64,000 bases of DNA, taken from assembly GCF_017302985.1 (NCBI RefSeq), contig NZ_JAFIMU010000010.1:1-64000 (forward strand). The letters are read 5' to 3'. Under the pieces are notes generated by a model that saw only the letters and a list, made by a program, of their open reading frames with translations, was not told where the DNA came from and ran no database searches. A program made the position numbers and the translations under genes. How positions within the stretch are numbered: position 1 is the first letter of the stretch; every line of letters starts with the position of its first letter. Positions 46,673-56,197 of the stretch are shown here, piece by piece. The DNA is from Corallococcus macrosporus (GTDB lineage: Bacteria > Myxococcota > Myxococcia > Myxococcales > Myxococcaceae).

Positions 46673-47095
46673 ATGAAAAACCTGACCGGCGCGCTCGTGT
46701 TTTCCACCCTGCTGTCCCTGGCTGTCGGCTGCCACAAGAACACCGGCGAGAGCCCTGACGCGGCCACGCAGACCGGCACCGTCAAGGAGGAGCTCCAGGC
46801 GGCCCCCGACGCCGCTCCCGCCCCCACGGCCACCGCCGAGGCCGGCACGAAGGACGCGAGCGCCGTGAGCTACGACTCGGGCGCCAGCGACCGCCTGGCC
46901 CTGGAGGCCTGCGTGGACGGCTGGCTCAAGTCCCACAACCTGGACCGCTACGGCAGCCAGAAGGGCACCATGTACGCGGGCGGCACGCCCCTGTTCGACG
47001 AGCGCACCGGCGAGACGAAGGACCGCCTGGACTTCGTCCTCGAGCGCCAGCCCGAAGCCAAGAAGGCGTGCGCGGACGAAGGCGCCCCCAAGTAA
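46673..47095 (+). CDS. Small lipoprotein, hypothetical
   Basis: 140 residues with a clear lipobox (LLSLAVGCHKN). After an Ala/Pro/Thr-rich linker comes a helical module (LALEACVDGWLKSHNLDRYG). No known family. Lies 102 bases from the E1 gene, divergently. Confidence 0.75.
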   Translation: MKNLTGALVFSTLLSLAVGCHKNTGESPDAATQTGTVKEELQAAPDAAPAPTATAEAGTKDASAVSYDSGASDRLALEACVDGWLKSHNLDRYGSQKGTMYAGGTPLFDERTGETKDRLDFVLERQPEAKKACADEGAPK

Positions 47096-47110
47096 CGCGT
47101 GTCTCCGCAC

Positions 47111-47133
47111 CCGCCAGGATGCCGACCTGGCGG
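47111..47133 (+). terminator. Hairpin terminator after the small lipoprotein gene
   Basis: Perfect 8-bp stem CCGCCAGG/CCTGGCGG with a 7-base loop, 15 bases past the stop at 47095. Confidence 0.55.
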
Positions 47134-47182
47134 CTTGCCGGGAATTCCGCTCCCGGAGAAGGTCCCGTAAGCTGCCGCTCGC

Positions 47183-48466
47183 ATGGACAGCGACCTCCGA
47201 CCCGGCGACGACCACCCGGCCCATGACCTGAAGGCCCGCGTCCGCGCCGTGCTGGAGCGCCGCAACCTCACGGACAACGTGTCCGCGGAGCAGGCGGCGG
47301 CCTCCTGGGAGCAGGACCGCTTCGTCGCCCGGGCCCGCGCGCTGTTCTACGCGCGGATGATGTTCCTCACGTTGGGCCTGCTCATCCTCGCGGTGCCCGC
47401 GTGGAGCGGCTACTTCGGCTTCAACGGGCCCATCTCCTTCCTGGGCTACTTCGCGATGCTCATCTACAGCGTCGCGAACCTGCTCGTCATCGACCACCCG
47501 AAGGCCGGCCGGTGGGTGACGTACCTGTCGCTCTGCTTCGACCTGCTGATCACCGTGGTGCTCATCGCGCGTCCGCAGGTGGGCGGCGGCCTCCAGAGTC
47601 CACTGCTGGCGACGCAGCTCTTGTTCACCACGCTCTTCGCCATCCTCTTCCCCAAGCCGCTGGCCATCCTGCCGCCGCTCCTGGCGCTGCCCATCACCAC
47701 GCGCCTGGACCTGCTCCTCAACCGCTCCGTGACGGCGGTGGAGCTGCTCACGCTGCTCTGGTACCTGGGACTCAACTTCATCATCGTCTACGTGCTCGTG
47801 TACCTGAACGAGCGCGAGGCCACCGCGCACCGCGAGGTGGTGTCCCTGCAGGGCGACCTGAAGGAGCTGGCGGTGGTGGAGGAGCGCAACCGGCTGGCGC
47901 GCGAAATCCACGACGGCCTGGGCGCGTCGCTGTCCTCCATGATCATCCAGGCGGAGTACATCCTGAACCTCGCGCGCGAGGACGGGCTGCGCACGGAGAT
48001 CCGCGAGATGAAGGCCACCGCGGAGGAGTCCATTGAAGAGCTGCGCCGCAACCTGCGGATGATGCGCGACGACTTCGAGCTGGCGCAGGGTCTGGAGGAC
48101 TACGTCAAGACGTTCCGCGAGCGCACCGGGCAGGACATCCGCTTCGAGCGCACGGGCCTGACGCGCAAGCTGCCCCCGGACGCGCAGCTGGCGCTGTTCC
48201 GCATCCTCCAGGAGTGCCTGTCCAACGCCGCGAAGCACGCCGAGGCGAAGGAGGTCCAGGTGCGCCTGGACTTCAGCGCGGAGGGCGTGCACCTGGTGGT
48301 CCGCGACAACGGCAAGGGCTTCGACCCGGGCCGCACGCCGCGCGGCCACTACGGCCTGCTCAACATGCGTGAGCGGGCCATGAAGCTCGGGGGTTCCATC
48401 GTGGTGGACTCGGCGCCCGGCGCTGGGGCCCAGGTGGCCTTCTCCCTTCCCTGTCTTTCCGCCTGA
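47183..48466 (+). CDS. NarL-family sensor histidine kinase
   Basis: 427 residues. Five to six hydrophobic segments (residues about 60-210; MFLTLGLLILAVPAWSGYFG, LLWYLGLNFIIVYVLVYL) form a membrane sensor. The HisKA_3 site is EIHDGLGASLSSMI, and the ATPase domain has NAAKHAEAKEVQV (N box) and DNGKGFDPG (G1). No extracytoplasmic domain of note, so the stimulus may be sensed in the membrane. The response regulator starts 22 bases downstream. Confidence 0.93.
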   Translation: MDSDLRPGDDHPAHDLKARVRAVLERRNLTDNVSAEQAAASWEQDRFVARARALFYARMMFLTLGLLILAVPAWSGYFGFNGPISFLGYFAMLIYSVANLLVIDHPKAGRWVTYLSLCFDLLITVVLIARPQVGGGLQSPLLATQLLFTTLFAILFPKPLAILPPLLALPITTRLDLLLNRSVTAVELLTLLWYLGLNFIIVYVLVYLNEREATAHREVVSLQGDLKELAVVEERNRLAREIHDGLGASLSSMIIQAEYILNLAREDGLRTEIREMKATAEESIEELRRNLRMMRDDFELAQGLEDYVKTFRERTGQDIRFERTGLTRKLPPDAQLALFRILQECLSNAAKHAEAKEVQVRLDFSAEGVHLVVRDNGKGFDPGRTPRGHYGLLNMRERAMKLGGSIVVDSAPGAGAQVAFSLPCLSA

Positions 48467-48487
48467 CACGCACCGGAGATCCGCCCC

Positions 48488-49228
48488 GTGGACCCGACTT
48501 CCAGCGCCGCCCCCCTCCCCATCCGCGTGTTCGTCGTGGAGGACCAGACCAAGATCCTGAAGAACCAGCTGCGCCTCTTCGAGGGCCACCCGGACATCGA
48601 CATCGTGGGCACCGCGCTGTCCGGCGAAGCCGCGTTGGCGGAGGTGGAGCGCGATCAACCGGACGTGATGCTGCTGGACCTGGGGCTGCCGCGCATGAGC
48701 GGCATCGACGTGACGCGCGAGGTGAAGGCGCGCTTCCCGAAGGTGGAGATCCTGATCTTCACCATCTTCGACGAGGAGGACAAAGTCCTCGAAGCCGTGA
48801 AGGCGGGCGCGTCCGGCTACCTGCTCAAGGGCGCGACGGTGGACAAGATCGTCGAGGCCATCAAGGAGGTGCGCGCGGGCGGCACGGTCATCCAGCCGAA
48901 CCTCGCGCGGCGCCTGTTGCGCCACTTCCGCGTGGAGCCGGACACCGCGCCCGTGCCCACCGAGCCGCTGCCCGTGACGCCGTCCGCCGCGGAGGCCGCC
49001 GCGGATGCGTCCGCGCGCGAGCCGCTGCTCAAGCCGCTGTCGGACCGCGAGCGCGAAATCCTGCAGCTCATCGCCAAGGGCGTGTCCAACAGCGAGGCGG
49101 CCCGGCTGCTGTCGCTCTCCAAGGCGACCATCCGCACGCACCTGGAGCACATCTACCGGAAACTCGAGGTGACGAACCGCGTGGAGGCCGTCACCGAGGG
49201 CATCCGCAAGGGCCTCATCTCCGTCTAG
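48488..49228 (+). CDS. NarL/LuxR-family response regulator
   Basis: 246 residues from a GTG. Receiver with phospho-acceptor Asp in DVMLLDLGLP, followed by SGYLLKGATVDKIVEAI. A linker of about 40 residues (Pro/Ala-rich) leads to a LuxR-type HTH (LSDREREILQLIAKGVSNSE; TIRTHLEHIYRKLEV). Partner of the preceding kinase. Target genes cannot be named from the sequence, although the formaldehyde operon follows directly. Confidence 0.94.
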   Translation: MDPTSSAAPLPIRVFVVEDQTKILKNQLRLFEGHPDIDIVGTALSGEAALAEVERDQPDVMLLDLGLPRMSGIDVTREVKARFPKVEILIFTIFDEEDKVLEAVKAGASGYLLKGATVDKIVEAIKEVRAGGTVIQPNLARRLLRHFRVEPDTAPVPTEPLPVTPSAAEAAADASAREPLLKPLSDREREILQLIAKGVSNSEAARLLSLSKATIRTHLEHIYRKLEVTNRVEAVTEGIRKGLISV

Positions 49229-49232
49229 TAGC

Positions 49233-49262
49233 GGGCCCTGATGGGTCGGGCCGTTTCTTTTC
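49233..49262 (+). terminator. Likely terminator after the response regulator
   Basis: GGCCC/GGGCC stem followed by TTTCTTTTC, just after the stop at 49228. Confidence 0.5.
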
Positions 49263-49328
49263 ACGGACGACGCGGTGCGTGGCCTCTACAGTGGGGAGTC
49301 TTCCTTCCCCACTCACAGGAGCCCCACC

Positions 49329-50441
49329 ATGGACGTCCGCGCCGCCGTCGCCTTCGAGGCCGGCAAGCCCCTGAGCATCGAAACCGTGCACCTGGAAGGC
49401 CCCAAGGCGGGCGAGGTGCTGATCGAGCTGAAGGCCACCGGCCTGTGCCACACCGACGAGTTCACCCGCTCCGGCGCGGACCCGGAGGGGCTGTTCCCCG
49501 CCATCTTCGGCCACGAGGGCGCGGGCATCGTCGTGGACGTGGGCCCGGGCGTCACCAGCGTGAAGAAGGGCGACCACGTCATCCCGCTCTACACGCCGGA
49601 GTGCCGCGGCTGTAAGTCGTGCCTGTCCCAGAAGACGAACCTGTGCACGGCCATCCGCGCCACGCAGGGCAAGGGCCTGATGCCGGATGGCACCAGCCGC
49701 TTCCGCCTGGGCAAGCAGATGATCCACCACTACATGGGCTGCTCCACGTTCGCGAACTACACGGTGCTGCCGGAGATCGCCGTGGCGAAGATCCGCGAGG
49801 ACGCCCCGTTCGAGAAGGTCTGCTACATCGGCTGCGGCGTCACCACGGGCGTGGGCGCCGTCGTCTACACCGCGAAGGTGGAGGCCGGCGCGAAGGTCGT
49901 CGTCTTCGGCCTGGGCGGTATCGGCCTCAACGTCGTGCAGGCCGCGCGCATGGTGGGCGCGGACATGATCGTCGGCGTGGACCTGAACCCCGCTCGCAAG
50001 GAGATCGCGGAGAAGTTCGGGATGACGCACTTCGTGAACCCGAAGGAGGTGGAGGGCGACCTCGTCCCCTACCTCGTGAACCTCACCGGCGGCGGCGCGG
50101 ACTACAGCTTCGAGTGCATCGGCAACGTGAAGACCATGCGCCAGGCCCTCGAGTGCTGCCACCGTGGCTGGGGCGAGAGCATCATCATCGGCGTGGCGGG
50201 CGCGGGGCAGGAGATCAGCACCCGGCCGTTCCAGTTGGTCACCGGCCGCGTGTGGAAGGGCAGCGCGTTCGGCGGGGCCCGTGGCCGCACGGACGTGCCG
50301 AAGATCGTGGACTGGTACATGGACGGGAAGATTCAGGTGGACCCGCTCATCACCCACACGCTGAAGCTGGAGGAGATCAACCACGGCTTCGACCTGATGC
50401 ACGAGGGCAAGTCCATCCGCAGCGTGGTGAAGTACGCATGA
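49329..50441 (+). CDS. frmA: S-(hydroxymethyl)glutathione dehydrogenase (class III alcohol dehydrogenase)
   Basis: 370 residues; AGGAG lies before the ATG. Catalytic zinc ligands in [17 protein letters not shown] and the later Cys; structural zinc motif [18 protein letters not shown] site [20 protein letters not shown]. Oxidises S-hydroxymethylglutathione to S-formylglutathione. Its stop overlaps the hydrolase start (ATGA), giving a complete detoxification pair. Confidence 0.95.
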   Translation: MDVRAAVAFEAGKPLSIETVHLEGPKAGEVLIELKATGLCHTDEFTRSGADPEGLFPAIFGHEGAGIVVDVGPGVTSVKKGDHVIPLYTPECRGCKSCLSQKTNLCTAIRATQGKGLMPDGTSRFRLGKQMIHHYMGCSTFANYTVLPEIAVAKIREDAPFEKVCYIGCGVTTGVGAVVYTAKVEAGAKVVVFGLGGIGLNVVQAARMVGADMIVGVDLNPARKEIAEKFGMTHFVNPKEVEGDLVPYLVNLTGGGADYSFECIGNVKTMRQALECCHRGWGESIIIGVAGAGQEISTRPFQLVTGRVWKGSAFGGARGRTDVPKIVDWYMDGKIQVDPLITHTLKLEEINHGFDLMHEGKSIRSVVKYA

Positions 50442-51292
50442 GCGCCGTGACTCCGACGCTCGTCAGCGAGCACGCGTGCTTCGGAGGGACGCAGTCCTTC
50501 TGGAAGCACCCGTCCGAGGCCTGCGGCGGTGAGATGCGCTTCAGCGTCTACACGCCGCCCCAGGCGAAGCACGGCAAGGTGCCGGTGCTGTACTACCTGG
50601 CGGGCCTCACCTGCACGGAGGAGACGTTCGCCATCAAGGGCGGTGCGCAGCGCGTGGCGGCCGAGCTGGGGCTGATGCTCGTGGCGCCGGACACCAGTCC
50701 TCGCGGCGCGGGCATCCCGGGCGAGGACGCGGACTGGGACTTCGGCACCGGCGCGGGCTTCTACCTGGACGCCACCCAGGAGCCCTGGAAGGCGCGCTAC
50801 CGCATGGGCACGTACATCACGAAGGAGCTGCCCGGCATCATTGGCGCGCACTTCCCCGCGCGCATGGACCGCGAGGGCATCTTCGGGCACTCCATGGGCG
50901 GGCACGGCGCGCTGGTGACGGCGCTGCGCGACCCGGGCCGGTACCGGTCCGTGTCCGCGTTCGCGCCCATTGGCGCGCCCATCCGCAGCCCCTGGGGCAA
51001 GAAGGCCTTTGGCGGCTACCTGGGGCCGGATGAGGCGACGTGGCGCGAGTACGACGCCACGGAGCTGCTGAAGGCTGGCCGGCGCGTGCCGGCACTGCTC
51101 GTGGACCAGGGGACGAAGGACAAGTTCCTGCCGGACCAGCTGCACCCGCACTTCCTCAAGGAAGCCTGCGAGGCGGCGGGCCAGCCCCTCACCCTGCGCA
51201 TGCAGGAGGGGTACGACCACGGCTACTACTTCATCTCCACGTTCATGGAAGACCACCTGCGCCACCATGGCGCGGCGCTGAACGCGGGCTGA
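50438..51292 (+). CDS. fghA: S-formylglutathione hydrolase
   Basis: 284 residues, alpha/beta hydrolase of esterase-D type. Nucleophile elbow [11 protein letters not shown], with [12 protein letters not shown] and DTSPRGAG typical of the family; Asp in DQGTKDKFL and His in YDHGYYF complete the triad. Converts S-formylglutathione to formate and glutathione. Translationally coupled to the dehydrogenase gene. Confidence 0.95.
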   Translation: MSAVTPTLVSEHACFGGTQSFWKHPSEACGGEMRFSVYTPPQAKHGKVPVLYYLAGLTCTEETFAIKGGAQRVAAELGLMLVAPDTSPRGAGIPGEDADWDFGTGAGFYLDATQEPWKARYRMGTYITKELPGIIGAHFPARMDREGIFGHSMGGHGALVTALRDPGRYRSVSAFAPIGAPIRSPWGKKAFGGYLGPDEATWREYDATELLKAGRRVPALLVDQGTKDKFLPDQLHPHFLKEACEAAGQPLTLRMQEGYDHGYYFISTFMEDHLRHHGAALNAG

Positions 51293-51364
51293 AGCCGCGG
51301 CCCGGGCACTCATGCCCCTCAATCCCCTTCCCTCCCCGGCCCGAAACGTGGGAGGCGTGGGGGC

Positions 51365-52639
51365 ATGAGTGCTTCCTTCAAGTCCCTGGGCCTGTCCCCC
51401 GAAACGCTGGGCGCCGTGAAGCGTGCCCGCTTCGGCGCTCCCACGCCCATCCAGGCGCAGGCCATCCCGCCCGCGCTGTCCGGCCGCGACGTCATCGGCT
51501 GCGCGGCCACCGGCACCGGCAAGACGGCCGCCTACCTGCTCCCCATGATTGAACGCTTCGCGGGCGAGCGCGGCACGCTGGGCCTCATCCTCACGCCCAC
51601 GCGCGAGCTGGCGCAGCAGGTGACCGAGCAGGCCCGCTTCTTCGGCGAGTCCCTGCGCGTGCTGCCCACGCTCATCGTCGGCGGCGAGGACATGAACGCG
51701 CAGGTGGATGCGCTCAAGGAGCGCCCCACCCTCATCGTCGCCACGCCGGGCCGGCTGGTGGACCTCTTGGGCGTGAAGGCCGTGAACCTGTCGCGCATCC
51801 AGACGTTGGTGCTGGATGAAGCGGACCGGATGCTCGACATGGGCTTCCTGCCGCAGATCAACCAGATCCTCCACGCGCTGCCCCGCGAGCGCCAGACGCT
51901 GCTGTTCTCCGCCACCCTGGGCGCGGACGTGACGCGCTTTGGCCAGCGCGCCCTGCACAAGCCCGTGCGCGTGGAGGTGACGCCCAGCGGGACGCCCGCG
52001 CCGCGCGCCGAGCAGCACCTCTACATCGTGAAGCCCGAGGAGAAGTGGCCGCTGCTGCTCACGCTGCTCGCGCAGGACCAGGCCAGCGCGCTCGTGTTCG
52101 TGCGCACCCAGCAGCGCGCGGACAAGATGAAGGAGCTGCTCGCCGCCGCGGGCCACAAGTCCGCCGCCCTGCACGCGGGCCGCACGCAGGCGCAGCGGCG
52201 TCAGGCGTTGGAGGGCTTCCGCCGGGGGCAGTACCGCTGCCTCGTGGCCACCGACCTGGCGGCGCGCGGACTGGACGTGGATGACATCGGCCACGTCATC
52301 AGCCTGGATGTGCCGCACGGGCCGGAGGACTACGTGCACCGCATCGGCCGCACCGCTCGCGCGGCGGCCAGTGGGCGGGCGTCACTCTTCGCGCTGGAAG
52401 TGGAGCGCCGCACGCTCCAGGACATCGAGCGCATCATCCGCCAGGAGCTTCCCCGCACGGAGGTGCCTCGCAAGGACCCCATCTTCCAGCGGGAGATGGC
52501 GGCGTTCCTGGCGAAGCAGCGCGACCCGGGGCCTCCCCAGGCCGACCATGGCCGCTCCAAGCGGCCCGAGGGCGCGGCGCCCGGGCGGCATGCCCGGACG
52601 CACGGCAAGGGCCGGCCAAAGGGCCCCAGCGGTCAGTGA
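51365..52639 (+). CDS. rhlE: DEAD-box RNA helicase, RhlE-like
   Basis: 424 residues; GGAGG is near the ATG. Q motif (FGAPTPIQAQAIP), Walker A ATGTGKTAAYLLP, PTRELAQQ, DEADRMLDMGF, FSATL, HRIGRTARAAASG. The C-terminal 40 residues are Arg/Lys/Gly-rich, typical of RNA-binding tails. Its last 7 bases overlap the end of slyD on the other strand. Confidence 0.95.
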   Translation: MSASFKSLGLSPETLGAVKRARFGAPTPIQAQAIPPALSGRDVIGCAATGTGKTAAYLLPMIERFAGERGTLGLILTPTRELAQQVTEQARFFGESLRVLPTLIVGGEDMNAQVDALKERPTLIVATPGRLVDLLGVKAVNLSRIQTLVLDEADRMLDMGFLPQINQILHALPRERQTLLFSATLGADVTRFGQRALHKPVRVEVTPSGTPAPRAEQHLYIVKPEEKWPLLLTLLAQDQASALVFVRTQQRADKMKELLAAAGHKSAALHAGRTQAQRRQALEGFRRGQYRCLVATDLAARGLDVDDIGHVISLDVPHGPEDYVHRIGRTARAAASGRASLFALEVERRTLQDIERIIRQELPRTEVPRKDPIFQREMAAFLAKQRDPGPPQADHGRSKRPEGAAPGRHARTHGKGRPKGPSGQ

Positions 52640-53121
52640 TCGTGGTCCTCACCGGGGCCGTGCGCGTGGCCGTGCTCGAGCTCCTCGGGCGTGGCGGCGC
52701 GCACTTCCTTGATGGTGACCTCGAAGTGCAGCTCCTTGCCGGCGAACGGGTGGTTGAAGTCCACCAGCACCGTGTCCTTGCGAACTTCCTTCACCAGGAA
52801 GTCGACCTCGTCCCCTTCCGGGTCCGTGGCGCTCAGGATGCCGCCGGCCTTGATCTCCAGGTCGTCGGGGAACTCGGTCCGGGGGACCTCTTCCACGCCT
52901 TCCGGGTCGTAGTCGCCGTAGCCATCCGCCGCGGAGACGACCGTCTTCAGCGACTCGCCCGCGGACTTGCCCTCCAGCGCCTTCTCCAGGCCGGGGACGA
53001 TCTCTTCGTAGCCGTGCAGGTAGACGAGCGGATCGCCTGCCTCGCTCTCGTCCACGATCTTCCCGTCGCCGAGGTGCAGCTTGTAGTCAATGGCGACAAC
53101 ACTGTCCTTGCCGATTTTCAT
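52633..53121 (-). CDS. slyD: SlyD-type FKBP peptidyl-prolyl isomerase
   Basis: 162 residues; GAGGG precedes the ATG. FKBP core with GDPLVYLHGYEEIVPGLEKAL and the inserted-flap region (VSAADGYGDYDPEGVEEVPR). The C-terminus is His-rich (HGHAHGPGEDHDH), fitting the metal-binding tail of SlyD. Folding helper, possibly nickel-related. Convergent, with a 7-base overlap, with the helicase gene. Confidence 0.94.
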   Translation of the reverse strand: MKIGKDSVVAIDYKLHLGDGKIVDESEAGDPLVYLHGYEEIVPGLEKALEGKSAGESLKTVVSAADGYGDYDPEGVEEVPRTEFPDDLEIKAGGILSATDPEGDEVDFLVKEVRKDTVLVDFNHPFAGKELHFEVTIKEVRAATPEELEHGHAHGPGEDHDH

Positions 53122-53196
53122 GGGGCCCTCATAGCGCATTCAGTCATGTCGCGGTGGAAGGATGATGCTCACCGTTACAGCGTGCACACGGACCGC

Positions 53197-53733
53197 CTAC
53201 CAGCGCATGCGCAGCTCGAAGCGGCCGTGTCCGTCGTCGTTCTCCAGCACCGCGTGGGCGGTCGCGGCGCCGGCCTGACGCAGGGCCTCCTCGCAGCACC
53301 CCGCCGCGGCCTCCGCCGGAAAGGGGTAGCCCTGGAATGTCACCCGCCAGTCCTTGGGACCCAACTCCAGGGAGGTGATCTCCACCGGCTCCATCACCGA
53401 GCGGAAGCTCAGCGCCACCCGCTTCATGGCGCGCTCCGGGCCCGCGACCTTCAGGGCCACGTTCACCACCTTGCCCACCAGCGTCTCGAAGTAGCCGCGC
53501 ACCAGGTCCCGGCCCATCTGCCGCAGCGCCTCCTGCTGCGGACGGCCCGCGTAGGCGGCCTGCAGCACCAGGTTCTGGCAGCGCAGGAACACCGACGCCG
53601 GATAGCTGGCCCGGGGACGGTCCGGGTCATAGCCCGCGGCCGTCATGCGCTCGCGCAAGGACGAGTCCAATCGCACGCAGCGCAGGAGCGACTCGAACAG
53701 CGTGGACTGGATGACGACCTCGGCCGGGGACAT
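53197..53733 (-). CDS. DUF2378 (TIGR02265) Myxococcus paralogous family protein
   Basis: 178 residues. The pattern FESLLRCVRLDSSLRERMTAAG, RPRASYPASVFLRC and MGRDLVRGYFETLVGKV is that of the TIGR02265 family, known mainly from myxobacteria, where many copies exist and the function is unknown. Divergent from an ECF sigma-factor gene across 176 bases. Confidence 0.88.
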   Translation of the reverse strand: MSPAEVVIQSTLFESLLRCVRLDSSLRERMTAAGYDPDRPRASYPASVFLRCQNLVLQAAYAGRPQQEALRQMGRDLVRGYFETLVGKVVNVALKVAGPERAMKRVALSFRSVMEPVEITSLELGPKDWRVTFQGYPFPAEAAAGCCEEALRQAGAATAHAVLENDDGHGRFELRMRW

Positions 53734-53909
53734 GGGCGCTCGAATTGGGGAAACGCGTTGAAACCGGTAAGGCGCGCGACACTATCCTTTCGGGTCGTGG
53801 AAGCGAGCCCCCTGGCGATGTCACGTCCAGCGCTTGTCGTTTCAAGGCCTTGGAGCCGCCAGGGGGGCAATCGTCCGTCCCTGGAAACGATTTCCGGGCA
53901 GGGCCGTCC

Positions 53910-54464
53910 GTGAGCCAGACGATGGAAGGCGTCACGGACGAAGCGCTCATGGACCAGTTCTGTCAGGGAGACCACCCGGCGTTCGAAGCGCTGTTCGCCC
54001 GGCATGCCGGGCGTGTGCACGGCTTCCTCGCCCGCATGGTGAGGGACGGACCGCTGGCGGAGGACCTCATGCAGACCACGTTCCTCTCCGTCATCCGCGC
54101 CCGGGGCCGCTACGAGCGGGGCACGCGCTTCACCCCCTGGCTGCTCACCATCGCGGCGAACGCGGCCCGGGACGCGCTGCGGCACCAGCAGCACGTGGAC
54201 GCGCATGCCCACGCGCCGCCGGAAGGGCTCCTGGCCGTGCCCGCGCCGGACGGCGACCCGGCCATGCGCCGGCGCATCGAGGACGCGCTCCAGCAGTTGC
54301 CCGTGGAGCAGCGCGAGGCCGTGGTGCTGAGCAAGCTCGAGGGCTGGTCCTTCGAGGAGATCGCCGAGATGCGAGGCATCCGCGCGGGTGCGGCGCGGCT
54401 GCGGGCACACCGGGGCTACGAGAAGCTGCGCGAGCTGCTCGGCGGATTGGAGGAGGTGTCATGA
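53910..54464 (+). CDS. ECF sigma-70 factor
   Basis: 184 residues from GTG 53910; ATG 53922 is equally possible, and neither has a strong ribosome-binding site. Sigma region 2 (LFARHAGRVHGFLARMVRDG; LAEDLMQTTFLSVIRA) and region 4 (ALQQLPVEQREAVVLSKLEG; SFEEIAEMRGIRAGAA) are clear. Stop overlaps the next gene (ATGA), the usual pairing with an anti-sigma factor. Any autoregulated promoter would be in 53734-53909; TGAAAC...CTATC there is a weak candidate. Confidence 0.94.
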   Translation: MSQTMEGVTDEALMDQFCQGDHPAFEALFARHAGRVHGFLARMVRDGPLAEDLMQTTFLSVIRARGRYERGTRFTPWLLTIAANAARDALRHQQHVDAHAHAPPEGLLAVPAPDGDPAMRRRIEDALQQLPVEQREAVVLSKLEGWSFEEIAEMRGIRAGAARLRAHRGYEKLRELLGGLEEVS

Positions 54465-55120
54465 GCGCTCCTTCGGACCCGTGGCGGTCCACCCCACCCC
54501 GTCTGGACCCGAAGGCGATGCAGCGCGCGCTGGAGGCGTCGCGCGCGGAGCTGGCGCTGAAGCGGCCGGTGCGCTCCTGGCGCGCTCAGGCGGTGGGGCT
54601 GTTCGCGGCGTCCGCGGGCCTGGCGTTCGCGGTGGCCGGGGTGTTCCTGGCGCTGGGGCGCATCACGGGCGCGGTGCTGACGGGCCGCGCGCCGATGCTG
54701 GCGATGCTCCTGTCCACGGGCGCGGTCTGCTCGTGGGGGGCGCTGTCCCCGCGCGGGCGCCGGCTGCGGTGGGTGGGCGTGGGGATGGCGCTGGTGAGCT
54801 CCGCGCTGCTGGTGCTGACACGGGCGGCCCCGAGGGGCCCCTCCACGCTGCCCGAGTGGGTGTGCACGGTGAGCCATGTGGCGCTGGCGCTGGTGCCCCT
54901 GGTGGTGGCGGTGGTGGCGCTGCGGTCGGCCGCGTTCGACCCGCTGCGCGCGGCGGTGGCGGGGCTGTCGGTGGGGACGGTGGGCGCGTTCATGGGCGAG
55001 CTGGCGTGTGAGCAGGGCCCCGGACACGTGGCCATCTATCACCTGGGGGCGTGGGCGCTGCTGACGTTCACGACCTGGGCGCTGTCGAAACGACTCAAAC
55101 CCCGGACCTACGCACCATGA
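54461..55120 (+). CDS. Six-helix membrane protein, NrsF/DUF1109-like anti-sigma candidate
   Basis: 219 residues. Six hydrophobic helices (residues about 47-70, 79-98, 106-124, 140-160, 168-190 and 195-213) after a cytoplasmic N-terminus of about 45 residues. The last part, ELACEQGPGHVAIYHLGAWA, has the Cys/His pattern seen in the NrsF/DUF1109 class of ECF anti-sigma factors. Translational coupling to the sigma gene supports this. No zinc-finger ZAS motif. Confidence 0.8.
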   Translation: MSAPSDPWRSTPPRLDPKAMQRALEASRAELALKRPVRSWRAQAVGLFAASAGLAFAVAGVFLALGRITGAVLTGRAPMLAMLLSTGAVCSWGALSPRGRRLRWVGVGMALVSSALLVLTRAAPRGPSTLPEWVCTVSHVALALVPLVVAVVALRSAAFDPLRAAVAGLSVGTVGAFMGELACEQGPGHVAIYHLGAWALLTFTTWALSKRLKPRTYAP

Positions 55121-55413
55121 AGCACGACCCCTCGCTCATCTTGACGGAAGACGTGGACGGCGCGCCGGTGCGCATTGGCGCGACGGTGATGGTGGTCCGC
55201 ACCGAGCCGGACGACGTCATCTCCGAGCGCTTCCTGGGCCGCGTGGGCGTCGTCGTGGCGCTCGTCTTCGATGATCCGGCCACGCAGTACCCGGCGGATC
55301 CGCTCATCCAGGTCCGCGTGGCCGGCGTGGGCGAAGACCTGTTCTTCGCCCGGGAGATCGTCGAGGTGCCGCAGGGTCACTTCGTCACGTTCGGGTCGTC
55401 CAGCTCCGGGTAG
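55117..55413 (+). CDS. Conserved hypothetical protein (small beta-rich)
   Basis: 98 residues, coupled to the previous gene (ATGA). SH3-like text: GAPVRIGATVMVVRTEPDD, FLGRVGVVVALVFDDPAT. No known role. The last 37 bases overlap the 3' end of the convergent GST gene. Confidence 0.75.
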   Translation: MKHDPSLILTEDVDGAPVRIGATVMVVRTEPDDVISERFLGRVGVVVALVFDDPATQYPADPLIQVRVAGVGEDLFFAREIVEVPQGHFVTFGSSSSG

Positions 55414-56114
55414 TGGCGGAAGATGCCCTTCTCGTTGAAGGGCTGGGCGCGCGGGGACTGCTTGTACGCGGCGATGCGCGGCCGCTCCCGGATGCGCTGG
55501 TGCAGCGCCATCACGCCGGGCACTTCCGAGGCGATGCGGCGCATGGCGTTGGGAAACGCGTAGCGCAGGCCGTCCACGAGTTGGAAGAGCGCCAGCTCCG
55601 GGTAGGAGAAGTCGCTGCCCAGGAGGTACTTCCCGCCGCCCTGGGGGTTCGCCTTCAGCACGCGTTCGAAGTAGCCCAGGAACTTCGGGATGCGCTGGGT
55701 GCGGAAGTCCTCGGCGCGCTGCTTCGCGGCGTCCTTCTGCTCGTCGTAGTACTTCATCACGGCGATGGGATGGTGCGTGTCGTGCGCCTCCGCCACGACG
55801 TCCGCGACGGTGAGCTGGAATTGACGGGCGTGCAGCCGCGACGCCTCGTCGGAAGGGACGAGGCCGAAGCGTTCACCCAGGTACGCGCAGATGTTCGCGG
55901 CCTGGGAGAAGACGACGTCGCCCACCTTGAGCATGGGCGGCGCGTACGCGGGCACGGGGCCCTTGCCGAGCATGTCCGAAACGGCCTTCCCGCCACCGGG
56001 TTGCAGGCCCACGTCCACCCAGTCCGCGCCGGCCTCTTCCAGCACCAGCCGCACGAACTCGCCCCGGCCGGGAATGCCGGGCCAGTAGTACAGCTCGAAC
56101 CTCGCGTCGCTCAT
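55377..56114 (-). CDS. Glutathione S-transferase
   Basis: 245 residues from the ATG giving MSDARFELYYWPGIPGRGEF, which is the Tyr/Ser-type GST active-site strand; AGGTGA precedes it. Thioredoxin-like N-terminus (FSQAANICAYLGERFGL) and helical C-terminus (KYLLGSDFSYPELALFQLVD). Substrates unknown. Overlaps the preceding gene's end by 37 bases on the opposite strand. Confidence 0.9.
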   Translation of the reverse strand: MSDARFELYYWPGIPGRGEFVRLVLEEAGADWVDVGLQPGGGKAVSDMLGKGPVPAYAPPMLKVGDVVFSQAANICAYLGERFGLVPSDEASRLHARQFQLTVADVVAEAHDTHHPIAVMKYYDEQKDAAKQRAEDFRTQRIPKFLGYFERVLKANPQGGGKYLLGSDFSYPELALFQLVDGLRYAFPNAMRRIASEVPGVMALHQRIRERPRIAAYKQSPRAQPFNEKGIFRHYPELDDPNVTK

Positions 56115-56197
56115 CGCCGTCACCTCGCGTGATGGGAACCGGCGCGCATCCTGCGCTCGTGGGATGCGCATTCAGGAAACCCATCCACGGGGAGGGT

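Noticed and set aside
45794-49264. Open frame of 1156 codons on the minus strand
   Set aside because: Only its last 258 codons form a real gene (MoeB-like). The rest is the antisense shadow of the histidine kinase and response regulator genes and has the skewed composition of such shadows.
53745-53909. N-terminal extension of the ECF sigma factor to 53745
   Set aside because: The first 55 codons have no sigma-factor similarity and would remove the divergent promoter space.
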